Shown: one piece after another, positions 32,898 through 44,635 of the stretch
Layout of the letters: every line of letters starts with the position of its first letter
Position numbering within the stretch: the stretch's first letter is position 1
Origin: Rachicladosporium sp. CCFEE 5018
Taxonomy: Eukaryota > Ascomycota > Dothideomycetes > Cladosporiales > Cladosporiaceae
NCBI GenBank assembly: GCA_002077045.2
Contig: KZ111147.1
Coordinates: 600,037 to 664,036, forward strand
Reading direction: 5' to 3'
DNA: 64,000 bases
Position numbers and translations under genes: made by a program
The notes under the pieces: model-generated
Database searches by the model: none
Seen by the model: only the letters and a program-made list of their open reading frames with translations
What the model was told of the DNA's origin: nothing

Positions 32898-35800
32898 ATG
32901 AACATGGTACGAGGCCAGTGTAGTGCGGCGTTGATGAGAGTCATCGAGCGAAACCCGCAGACTGACCATCGAGTCGTCGTGTAGTTCCGGCCGAAGTTCC
33001 GCCGCAAGCACCATTCTGGCGAAGCGAGCAACACCGCGGGCGCTATTTCCAAAGACCGCCTACACTCTGACGTACCCGTGAGGGCACGACATCATTCACT
33101 GCCGCACGAATATGATGAAGAGACCACCCAAGCGCTTCTTCCAGACGAAGCAGACCCAAGCTATGATCCGCGCGAGCCGAAGGGAGGACATGGCATTGCC
33201 CAGCAAACACAGAAACAGAATGAAGCGAAGACCGGTCCTCTTGGACTGAATGTCGTTTACTCGCCCGACAAGGGGGCACACAAAGCCGATGTCGTCTTTG
33301 TCCACGGCCTGGGCGGTACCAGTCGATTCACTTGGGCAAAGCACAAGGACCCAAACTTATTCTGGCCCTTGCATTTTTTGTCCAAGGAAGCAGATGTGGC
33401 ACAAGCTCGGATCCTCACGTTTGGCTACGACGCCAATTTTCGACGTAAGGGAAGCGTCAGTGTCTCCATCACAGACTTTGCCAAGGATCTGTTGTATGAC
33501 TTGAAGTATGCGAAGGATGGAGAGGGGCATGATCTCGGTATCGGAGTTTTGAGTGGCCTAACTTCGAGTGCGCGTGTGGCGGATGGGTAAAGCATCTGAC
33601 CAAAGCAATCAGGTGCCGTTGCTATTTGTGGCGCACAGCATGGGCGGCCTCATTATCAAAGAGGTGATCAAAGCTTGTCGCTCTCAGATTGCTTCGCTGA
33701 TGTGGTATCCAGGCTTATATTCAAGGCCAGAACGACCCTCAGTACGAGCCCATCGTCAAAGCAATCGTGGCCGTCACGTTCCTCGCGACTCCACATCGTG
33801 GCACGAACCTGGCCACACTTCTCAACCTGATCTTGACCTCAACATTGTTCAGCAACTCGAAGCAGTACATCAACGAATTGAACCAGAACTCCATAGCGCT
33901 GCAGAAGCTCAACGACCAGTTCCGTCACATCGCCCCGAAGCTCAACATTGTTTCCTTTTATGAAACACAACCCACTCCAATAGGGCTTAAGAATGCTGCT
34001 GTGGTGTGTTCTGAATCACTACGAGGTGAACTATAGATAGCTAATGTCTGCTAGATGATCCTGGAGAAAGAAACATCAATCTTGGGTTACCCTGGAGAGA
34101 CATCCAGAGCTTTGAATGCTGATCATCACAACGTCTGCAAGTACGACAACCCGCAGGATCCCAATTACATCATTGTACGCAATATCTTGAAGTCTCTCGT
34201 GTCCAAAGTGATCACAAAGGCCCATGCCGGCAAATCAACCGAACCGTCGAAACGCAGGCGTTCTCATGATCTGAGGGCTCTCCTAGGTATCACGACTTTG
34301 CCCGACACTGACTACATTTTCTTCCGAGATCAGTGGGCTGAAGGCACCGGAGACTGGATTTTCGAGACCAAGAAGTACATGCAATGGTTCGATCCAACGG
34401 ACGTGACTAACGGGGCGCATATTTTATGGATGCGTGGTGGCCCAGGCTCAGGAAAATCGATATTGTCCTCTCTCATCATCAATGAAGTCGTAAAGCGAGG
34501 TTGTTGCTGCCAGTACTTTTTTGTGCGTTCCAGCGATCAGAAGAAGCGCAGCCTAAGTTCGTTACTACGCTCCATAGCCTATCAATTGGCCAGGACCGTA
34601 CCCGCGTTCTTAGAGCGGGCCCTCGATGTGGCTGACGAAGGCCTCGATCTTGGAACTGCGGATGCGCGCATGGTGTGGGAGCGTCTTTTCAAGTCTGCTA
34701 TTCTGAAAATGCGAGACCTCCCGCAGCCGTTGTACTGGATAATTGATGGTGTGGACGAGGCCACTGATCCTCGCGCCGTCATCAAAACGTTGTCCGATAT
34801 TCAATTCGCGGCTGCGAATATACGCCTCCTCTTTGTCAGTCGCTCAACGTCGGAGATCACTGCAGCTTTCAGTAAGATCCCGAGAACGCTCAATCCTCAA
34901 TCGATCGGTATCGAAGCGCAATCGGGAGATTTGCACCGCTACATAACGCAGGAGCTGGATATAGTGGCTTCAGAAGAAGTCCGATCAGAGGTCATCAAGC
35001 GCCTTCTCGACGGAGCCCACAACAATTTCCTGGTAAGTGTTCACCCGAGGTCAAGTCAGGTTTATGCTAACCTATTGGCAGTGGGTACGCCTGGCGATCA
35101 GAAAGTTGAACTCATCACATTCGGAGGCCGATATTGACGCCGCTCTGCAAGATTTGCCCGAGGTTATGGAAGCATTGTACGATCGCATGGGTGCGTCCAT
35201 CGCTTCGCAAAGCTCACAAGATCAGACGTTCACGAAAGCTGTTCTGCAGTGCATAGCAACGTCATGGCGTGTCCTGAGCGTCGCAGAACTATCTAAAGCG
35301 ATACAGGGGGACACGCCCAAGATGCTGAGTGTACAGAAAGCAATTGTTGACCTCTGCGCCGCCTTCGCAGTCGTGGACAACGATGGAAATGTCGCTATGG
35401 TGCATCAGACAGCTCGTCAGTATCTACTTGACGGTGGTACTGAGCGCCCATTCCATATACAGGGCAAGGTCGCCCATGCTCATATGTTCGCGAGCTGCAT
35501 GAGTAGCCTTATGACCCCCGGCTTGAGGGCAAAGGTCCAAAGTCACCAAAAGCCCGAGTTTTTGGACTATGCTGCAGTCTCCTGGTCAAAACATCTGGTC
35601 TCTGCGGATTATTCATGGAGGTCAGTGGGCGATGCTCTCGCGCAATTCTTAAGTGGGCCCTGGATCTTGATCTGGATACACTACTTGTCGGAGACCAATC
35701 AACTGGGCGTCCTTATCGACGCAGCGCAAAATCTGTCCACGTACTTCAGTCGTCGACGGAGACTGCGAGCTGCGATTGATGAAGAAGGTCCCTTCCAAAT

Positions 35801-38390
35801 CGACAAGCAGGCACTGCTCGAAGGCTGGACAATTGATCTAGTGAAGATCGTGGGAAAGTTTGGCACGATCCTTCACCGCCATCCCGATGCCATCTACAAA
35901 CTCATTCCTCCGTTCTGTCCGGAAGGGTCATCAATCTACCAGTATTTCGGAAAGCAGGAATCGAAGAATCTCTCGATCTCCGGTGTCTCGTCTGATAATT
36001 GGGATGATTCTGTCGCTCGTCTGACACTCGGACCTGAGGTCTTTGCTGCATCAATTTCAGTGGCAGGCGCTCATATTGCAGTTCTGGCGTCGACCGGAAA
36101 TGCCATGAGCACATTCATCTACCAGTCTTCGACGTTCGAAATGTGCCCGGCAAGTCCCATCAAACACAACGAACGCGTGCAGAAGATGGAATTGAACGCT
36201 GGCGGAACGTTACTTGCAACTTATGGCTATCGGAAGACTATTGTATGGAGTGTGACAAGCGGAGATAGTCTCTTGTCCGTCGACAATTTTAAGACTGGCC
36301 AGAAGGCTCTCGCTATGCTCATAACGAAGCACGACACTCATCTTCTAGTCGGAACTGACGACCGTTGCTTACGTTCGCTGGACTTGACAGAACAATCACC
36401 AGCTTGGCAGATACTAGCTGAACTAGACGAAGACGAGATCGAGGGACACCACTTGAACTCTCCCAGCTTCATGGCTATGAACCGCGACGGGAGTTTGGTT
36501 GCAGTTGCATACCGTGGCCACCCACCCTCTGCGTGGGAGATTGAAGGCTCCATGCCTCTCGGTCATCTTTGGCGGACGCGCGAGGAAGTGACATTCGGCC
36601 AGGTCTGCGATGCAGTATGGAATCCACTGTATCCGGAGCTTTTCGGCCTTTACACAGAAGGAACGTTATTCAAGTGGCAACCATACGATGACGAGAAGTT
36701 CGAGATCCCTGTGGGCGCCAGCAAGCTTTGTATCAGTAGCGACGGAAATCTCATTGCAACTGGCGATGCTCGCGGTTCCTTGAAGATCTTCGCGACAACG
36801 GACTTGAGTATGATCTACCAAATGACCTCAGAGGAAGTCGTGTTCGGACTCTGTCTCAGCCCAGACATCCGTCGCATTTACGACATCAGAGGGTATTACG
36901 CAAACGCATGGGAGCCTAGTGCTTTGACCGAATTTGCGGAACAGAGAGACATCGGAATGGACAGCCAGAGTGACATAGAGAGCATCATGACACGGAGTGT
37001 GCCCTCATCTCACTCTGGACGTATCCACTCCATCACTGTGCTCACTGCCTCACCGACCGGGCAATTCTACGCCTATGGCACAGATCAGGGTGAAGTCTTC
37101 GTCTACGACCTTCGCAATCACAATCTGAGCCAGGTTTACAGTGCGAAAAGCTTTTTCAGCATCGACCACTTGGAGTGGAGTGAGACTGGTCGATATCTGT
37201 CCTGCTCGCACTCTGGGAAGAAAGTAGTCCTAATGACTGTCCTTCCTCACGAAGCTGAAGGAGATTTCCCCAGCGTTGAGGTTTGCGCTGATATACGCGT
37301 CGTGGCGAATGGCGTCGGCAATTTTGTCACACAACTGCTGTTTGATCAAACCTCGACCCGTTTGGCAGTGTTCTCGGCCTCGAGCATCCAAGTCATCTCG
37401 CTGAGCAGCCTCATTGTTACACACACAAGGGATCTCCATCACAAGTCCTGCTGCAAGTGGATTCTGCATCCTTACGACAGCCGCCGGGTGCTTGGAGTGA
37501 TGATCGATACTCTCGAAGTGCTGGATTGGGATCTCGGAGTACCCTTTGACTATAGATTCAAGCTTCCATCGCCACACATCAGCCAGTCTGCTCTAGCGGC
37601 CGATCATGACGTGAACAACAACATCAGGATAGCGAATGATGAGAACCTTCTATCGACTGCGGAGTTTCGTGCTGCAATAATTGATCGTGTCATTGTCACG
37701 CAAGGCCGCACAAAGCTGGTTCTGGTGCAGATGTCAGTCGGCCAGTCTAGAACACGGAAGATGCTATTCCTGTCGTTCGATGCTGTATCCCTCGACGATC
37801 TTACCCCGGAAAATGGATCCAGGCCTGTCATACGTGCGACTCAATTCATACCACCGGGAGTCGCTGGGGACATTCTGTTGCTGCTGGGGTGCCTGTCTGG
37901 AGACCGACTTGTATATCTGTCACGGGCCTTCGCAGTCTGCATTTGGCGCGCTCCTGCCGTAATTGTGGCCACGTTACCTACACGCAATCAGTCTCACTCA
38001 TCTTCGAGCTCGGCCACGGTCACTGGAAAGTCGACGGTAGCCTCGACCTTTCGTCCACCTGTGACGAGACACATATCGTTACCCGAAGGCTCGTTGCAGC
38101 CGGGAACGCCTCCGGGCCGAGAGCTGTCATCGCCTCCAATCCGAGCCGGAGTCAGTCACAGCAGGGAGCTCACCGACCTCGTACGTACACAGGGTCTTCC
38201 ATCTACCCCCCCAGCAAGGCCACACTCGACAGTACGGTCCACACCTGTAGTAGCTACGCTGTTCTATCTGCCAGGGGACTGGGTCAACCGTGATTGGTTC
38301 GCCCCCTGCGTTTTGTGGGCAAAAGAGGTGTCCCTGCTGTGCCCTCGCAATGGAGAGGTGGCGATGGTACGGTGTACAGCACTGGCTTAG
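32898..38390 (+). CDS. Fungal NLR: alpha/beta-hydrolase - NACHT - beta-propeller-like
   Basis: Six exons: 32898-32906, 32985-33545, 33613-33663, 33713-34003, 34055-35032 and 35082-38390; 1,732 residues, every intron in phase 0. The first exon (Met-Asn-Met) is inferred, because no ATG exists in frame after the TAG at 32982; treat the start as tentative. Residues of about 75-290 form a SesB-like alpha/beta hydrolase: VVFVHGLGGTSRFTWAKH, the nucleophile elbow VAHSMGG (Ser of about 199) and FLATPHRGTNLATLL. A NACHT NTPase follows, with Walker A RGGPGSGKS (about 431-439) and Walker B LYWIIDGVDEA (about 530-540). Residues of about 940-1732 hold degenerate WD-like strands (TIVWSVTSGD, GSLKIFATTD, GEVFVYDLR). 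Such proteins act in allorecognition and innate immunity, as NWD2/HET-E types do. Confidence 0.9.
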
Positions 38391-38487
38391 TTCTTGTAGC
38401 CAAACCAACCACTTGAGTATTATTGCATCTTTGATACACTGTGTGGTAGCCGCTGATTCCTCCAGCTTATAGACTCTTGTGGCTCAT

Positions 38488-40259
38488 TTATAGCACGCGA
38501 GTGTCTCCCGCCTTAGCGGCAAGCGCAAGTTGTCTCCATGCGAAGCCCCATGCATAATCGACAGCAAATAGTGCCAAACAGATCAGGCATAGTGCGCTCA
38601 TGATCGTGAACGTCCAGCCAATGCCTATTCCGGTGAAAGCTACCTCCAAGAACGCTATCACAATTGCGGCGAAGCCGCAACGCAGAATGTTACTGGACGC
38701 CTGAGCGGCTGCTGGATTGCGCGGATTCTTGTCAACTAGTAGGGTGTTGTAAATCTATCAAACGTCAGTCCCACGTTCAAGCATCAATCCTGAGCCATAA
38801 TGCGCTCCAAGAAAGCACAAGGTAGAGGAACCTGCCACTGACCATGAAGTCCAGCTGCATGCACAGCCCGGTGATGAACTGTAGGCTGAGTGGGATAGCA
38901 ATATGCTGGCAGTCTTAGGTCAGATGCTGCACGTCTTGAATCAGGGTATGCAAGGAAGGGCACGCATCGGAAAGCGAGCCGTACCGTACGATGTTCCAGA
39001 GTCCATCCAAAGGCAAGGACCGAACAGACGGTGATGAGCAGCGGTATCCAGATGACACGCAGGCGCGCCCTCTCAACGGGAAAGTCGTTTAGCTCCGCGC
39101 TAGCAGCACCTTCTATGGAGGTTTCGAGGTCGATCCTTGTCTTGCGATAAGCTTTGTTGATCATGCGACCAGAGAATAAGCTAGAGGCTAGTCCGCCGAT
39201 GCCGAAGGGCAGGTACACGAGACCTGCTTGCCACTGATTCAGGTTATATATTTCGACGAAGAGCACAGACAGCGACGTATTGACGCACGTATACACCACG
39301 TACAGCAAACTGCAAGCTGAGACAATCACGAGGTTATCCCTGCGGATGAGAATGGTCAATGACTGGAGCGGGTTGAGAACGCGCCACAAAGATTTCTTCT
39401 CCGCTTCCGGGCTACCATCGCCGTTGCAGTCAGTCCCGTTCCAGTGCCTGAACGCCGAAAGATTGATTGGCAGCTGCGAAAGCTTTGGCGGTTTGGTCGA
39501 CCCATTGCCTACCACGTTTCGAGCAGTCTCCGGCAGGACGAAAACCATGAGCAGAAGACACAATCCGGATGATAGGCTGAGAAACCAAAATATCCAGGTC
39601 CAGCCTGCGGCATAAGTCAGGGCGCCTCCTAGCATAGGTCCAAAAGCAGGTGCGACTGTAGTGCTTTTCACAAGTCAGACATTGAGACTGTGTAGCTGTT
39701 CACTAATCCCACACTTACGCAAACGCGACGAGACTGACAAATGACCCTCGTTCAGCAGGCGAGGCTATATCCGCGATGACACCGTATGTGATGGAGAATG
39801 TACCTGTTGCTACTCAGCGCCATAGCATATCTCTGACATTGGTGATGTAGTAAGCTCACCGGAGATGGCCAGGGCTTGAACAGCTCGAAGGGCTAAGAGG
39901 ACGGGATAGGAATGGGCAACGGCAATCCCGACATTTGCCGCAATGTAGAGACTCAAGACCACGATGTAAACAGGACGTCGGCCATACACATCAGAGATGT
40001 TGCCGGTCAATGTTGGTCCCACGCTCGCAACCGCCATGTATGCCGTTACAGTCCAGTTGATCTGATCGACAGATACCGATAGTGCTCCAGAAATTGCTGG
40101 AATCGCTGGGAAGTAGATAAAGCTACTGAGCGTAGAGAAGAACGAGGCATATGCCACCAACGAAGCGATACACCATTTCTCTGTGTTCAAAAAGACCGAG
40201 TATCGATCCGGGATGTCTCGCTGCACAGCTTTGTGATCCTTTCCGGTATCGGATGCCAT
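38488..40259 (-). CDS. MFS drug:H+ antiporter (DHA1-like)
   Basis: Exons 39860-40259, 39719-39803, 38985-39663, 38843-38905 and 38488-38754; introns of 56, 55, 79 and 88 nt, 497 residues. The acceptor at 39664 (AAAAG) is the one that keeps frame through TTVAPAFGPMLGGAL. Twelve hydrophobic helices are expected. Motif A is GNISDVYGRRPVYI in loop 2-3, and the antiporter motif C appears as VAPAFGPMLGG. The opening (SSFIYFPAIPAISGALSVSV) is typical of Qdr/Flr1-type fungal exporters. A central cytosolic loop (about 200-240) carries FRHWNGTDCNGDGSPEAEKK. The substrate cannot be told from sequence. It is convergent with the NLR gene, with 97 bases between them. Confidence 0.9.
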
Positions 40260-40874
40260 GGCTCGTTGCGTGGCGCCGGCTGCGCAGAGGCATCAGCCCA
40301 CTACAGAGCGTCTGGAGTGTCCGGTCTAGCTGCGGTTGGCTTTCCTAACGGTCAGGGCTGATCTTGCAGGGCACATCATATATGTTCCGCCATGTAATGA
40401 TGTACCTGCAAGCGATATCACGGACGCCCCACGCGCAAAATAATGACGTTGAAGCTGCTTCAGATCGACCTCGAAATAAATACACCTGCGTATACCTTTC
40501 ATTTCACCGCGTGGGTAAAAGTCGGCCATTTTCCGTCCGTTGTGACACCACCACAGCAAGATTGCCATGTGGAATTACATTCGGCTGGACTCCAGTGTAA
40601 TTGCCGCAATCAGCATGGAACATCGGGGGCTTATCATTAGAGCCACCAAGTGTTGCGCCTACAATCACCCAGGCGCTGAGCGCATCCGATGATACCTCTT
40701 TCGGAGGCTGACATAACGCCCGAACGGGCAGTGTTATTAAGCCACATTTGGGCTGAAGGGGGTGGTGCGATGAGGGCGTCTTTGTTCCAGGTAGGTCGAC
40801 ATGACATTGTCATCTTCTTCCGCAACTCGAACAAATCACAGCATCTACGATAGCACGACATCAACAAAAAGCCC
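40260..40874. promoter_or_regulatory. Divergent intergenic region between MFS and CorA-like genes
   Basis: 615 bases between opposite start codons. Nothing specific is recognised. Confidence 0.35.
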
Positions 40875-42564
40875 ATGGCTGCTCCCTTATGGCAGGACCT
40901 TCATGACAATTCTACTTTCGAAGCGTGTTTGAAACGATTGCACGAAGCCTCCGTTCACAGCTTTGTGGTCGAAGTAGATGCTTCCCACGTGCGCTGCATC
41001 CTCGATCCAACACCTCAGGACCATCATGCTGTCTTTACCGGCCCTGTGACAAACGACGACGAGGGCCCACGACAAACGCGCTGGTTCAACTTTTGGGCAG
41101 GGGAACGCGATGTAGATGCCATCAAGGCCATCGCTAAGCGCTATGGCGTGTCTTCCCGCTTGACTTCTCTGCTTTGCTCGGCACAGGCAAACCGCAGCAA
41201 TACCATGGCAAAGGCAGATGAGCACCACGTGCCAGCAAAGCAAGGGGTCAGCTCTGACTACTCTGAAAGTGATCTCGAGCATGGAAATGCGCCGGCCGTC
41301 CCTGAGCCGATGACGTCAGCGAGCGCTTCACCTGGTAACGGCTTCGGGGATGTCGTGGATAAGTTGTGGCACTTCTGCTCTGTTGATCGGGGCTCACAAT
41401 ACCTGTATATTGGGTTCAACGCACTATATACCGTTCCTGGTGTTGCTTCGGAAGCACAAGGCGCTCGAAGCAAACCTATCGGCTTGCGCATATGGACTTC
41501 GCTACTGCTCTGCAACGATGGAACCGTTGTATCCGTGTTCGAACGACCGCCATCGCCCACCCCGAGAGAATACATCCGGGCAATGCGTTCCAATGTAATG
41601 AACATCTTCCGGCAGCTGTCTAAGCACGGAGCTTCAGCGACCGATAGTATCATGCATGTGAGTATACGCATGACTGATGACACTGCCAATGACGCGAATA
41701 CCGCTGCCTCGATGCTGTTTTACTACCTCTTTGACGACTGGACGACAACATACAGCTTAGTCACGCATCGGAACAATCCATACCGCGCTCAGCTAGAAGT
41801 CCTGAGATCTGAGATGTTCGTGACCGCGGATGTCCGCTTCATCAAGCAGCTAGATCTTCTAGGAAGGCAGCTTACCATCTTGAAGCTCATGTATCAGAGC
41901 TACGAACTCATCATACGTCGACTTCTCACGCAGTCGGAAAAGACTCTGCTAGAGACTGCGCTGACTGAACGGGGGATCCATGGCTTACGAGGTGGACACA
42001 GTGATAGTACAACAGAAGTACATGATGTCGCGTTGCTTGATCACGGTGAGCACCGATTCACTCGCCATTTCGGCGTACGCTTGCCTATGTCGGCAGTCGT
42101 GCGTTTCGAACGCTTGCTTGACCGCATCCGACTACAAGCCTTGGCCGAGATCGAAGAATGTTTGAGACAAAAGGAGTCCTTGGTCGTTGTGGTAAGATTG
42201 CATCTGAAGGGGTGACGTCGCGGTAGCTGATGACCGATACCAGAATTTCAATCTTGTAGCGCTACGAGAATCGCAGAGCGTTGAAAAGCTCACCCGTACG
42301 ACCATCTTGCTCGCAAAAGCCACGATTCTCTTCCTACCCGTCAGTCTCATGACCGGCTACTTCTCGATCCAAGTCTCTGATGTTGTCGGACGATATGACC
42401 TCAAGACATACTGGCTCTGTTTCCTGGTCGTGTCGGTGCTTTCTGTACTCGGCTTGGTATTCTTTGGTGGGTTGACAAGCCAGGTGGCCGGAAGAATGAC
42501 CTACAAGTCACTTACCAGAACATTTTGGGAAAGGCTCAGGAAGAGCGAGGTCAAGCGACCCTGA
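40875..42564 (+). CDS. CorA-like fungal membrane protein
   Basis: Exons 40875-42191 and 42244-42564 with a 52-nt intron give 545 residues. The C-terminus has two closely spaced helices (LAKATILFLPVSLMTGYFSI and TYWLCFLVVSVLSVLGLVFF) preceded by a long helical region (RFIKQLDLLGRQLTILKLMY, RFERLLDRIRLQALAEIEE), as in CorA-type channels. The N-terminal half is a fungus-specific cytosolic domain (WFNFWAGERDVDAIKAIAKR, LWHFCSVDRGSQYLYIGFNA). The canonical GMN selectivity motif is absent; PVSLMTGYFS stands in its place, as in a known divergent fungal branch. Mg2+ transport is therefore unproven. Confidence 0.86.
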
Positions 42565-44635
42565 CATGTATAGAACCATGTTGGCTTTGCGCAACAATGT
42601 CACAGTAGGGCTGAGGTCAAGAGAGAAGCCATGTTAACCGAAAGCAGGGACGACTCTTGATGTGCGCCCAGTAATCGTGCATCGACGGCGATGGAACGTC
42701 GTGGCGGCTACAATGTTGTACGCATGGAGTGCGGGGTGAAAGTATGGGCTGAAGCTCCTTAGCTATTGATTGTGAAGGACTTATGACTGGTCTATCTTTG
42801 TCAACCGAGTACGATGGTCCTTGTAAGTCCAGGTCATTCGGAAAATCCTCAAAGAGGAAAGTGCAGTCCGTAAATCGTTAATTTGACCTCTCAAAGCGAG
42901 TCACGATTCCACAAATCTAGATTTGCACACCAAGTGATATTGCCCACGATTTCTCGATAAGTTGCTGTTGAATCTCTGGGGTATGCATTTTTCGCACGCA
43001 CACCGCAGGCAGTGCCGTTGAAGCAACGTGTGAAGCTTCGAGGCTATGCTTGAGTCGCAAATCGCCGAACAGGCTTTGCCCAATGCGGCAAACCGGGCCT
43101 TATTCCTACTTCACGTCCTACCCGTGCCTTCTCCCTCTCAGCAGAGACTTGTTCCGCCAGGATCTTGCTCTTGACGTCGTTGCTCCATCGACATCGCTCG
43201 CGTTCCCGAAAGTTCTTTCGACCGTGACCTCATTCTTCTCGAGCGTGGTGAGGCGCGCGCGGGCTGCTCATTCAGCTTGATGCGCCGTTCGCATCGCGAT
43301 CTACAAGGCTGTGCTTTGTGGAGCTGTGTCAGGACGCGAGCGTCATACTGTACAATCCAACAGTAGCTCATGTGCATAGAGCGCGCATCGGGCAATCATC
43401 GCGAGAAAGAAGATCCTGCGCCAGCACGAGCTCCTCGGCCAAATTGCCATTTGAGACGCTAGCTGTCCTGGCCCAGTGATGTAGGTATTCAGCCACATGA
43501 CCTGCAGTAATAGTGACAACCTAGCTTATCATGCGCAGTGTATAGCAAACTCGAGTTCAGCTTCTCTTCAGTCCCCTGCATGAAGCTGGTGAACTGATGA
43601 AAAAGAAACGCCAGGCGCTCAATGGACAAATGAAGCCCGAGACATGCAAGCATGCTCTCTGGGTGAAGCAGTACAACAGTAACTCATCATGGTAGCCTGC
43701 GAAAGCGACTTCCACCGAAGTGTGGGCGAGTCAGCTCTCCCAGCGCAACATGCGCAAGGAGACATTGGCAGGTGTCAACCAGAGGGATGGTGGGTGCATT
43801 CTTACCTTGAGTGATGGGTCCAGGGTCCATCTGGCCGCCCATCGTGTCTGGCAGTCATCCTCGCCCGTTGACTGTGGCCTAGGGCTTGCTTGGAATCGCA
43901 GATCTGGCCACTCGGGCCCACTGGCTTCGTCAATGACCTCGAATGGGTTCCAGGGTGTGTCTGGATGCCTATCTTCCCGCTCGCAATCCCCGCTCGTTGA
44001 ATCTGGCCTAGTGCTAGCCGATCTTATGTTCACGCAGGTCACCCACGTGAACAGATCAAGCGCAGTTTGGTGCCCTAACACTGCCGCAACTCGCGCATCC
44101 TGTACGACCACAAGACTTGCAGAATCGAAGCAGTGCTGAGACAACGCGGTTCCGGTGGTTCCACCCTGTGGTTTCCCTCTTGCAGCGCGCCGTCCCGACT
44201 GGCTTACGTGGGTACTCATTTTTCACCACTTGGGCCAGCCGACTTCATCAACGAGCGTAACATCATCGAGTGGGAGAGGGGAAGAAGGAAAAGGAAGTGG
44301 GCTTTTGTAAACAGCGCGGTGGTCCGTGGGCGGGTGCTCCCGCTGAATTAGATTCTGCCTGAGGAGTCTCCCAGGGCAACGAGATCACCAAATCAGTCCA
44401 AGATCACACAATCACTTCACAATCACTTCTTACCGAGTTGGCGTCTTTCCCGTTACACCACAACAAAACCTACGCATTCACATAACCTTCGAGAGGCGAA
44501 TCGGCCGAGCGCTCGAAGCTTGTCCTATCGCTAATCCTCTCCGGACCTCCTCGCGCGCGCTTCACACCACCGACTCGCTTCACAGCAGCTTCATCCTCAT
44601 TCACCCATCTGTTGAGAATACCCATCGCGCGTAAA
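42565..44635. other. Gene-poor 2.1-kb region
   Basis: The longest gap in the window without a supported gene. Overlapping frames at 43720-44219 (139 codons plus, 162 codons minus) have no recognisable domain. A short tandem duplication of CACAATCACTT lies near 44405-44425. The last 250 bases are the likely promoter of the orphan gene. Confidence 0.5.

Noticed and set aside
43720..44219. Overlapping 139- and 162-codon frames in the gene-poor region
   Set aside because: Mutual antisense frames with no domain, no C/G third-position bias and no supporting introns.
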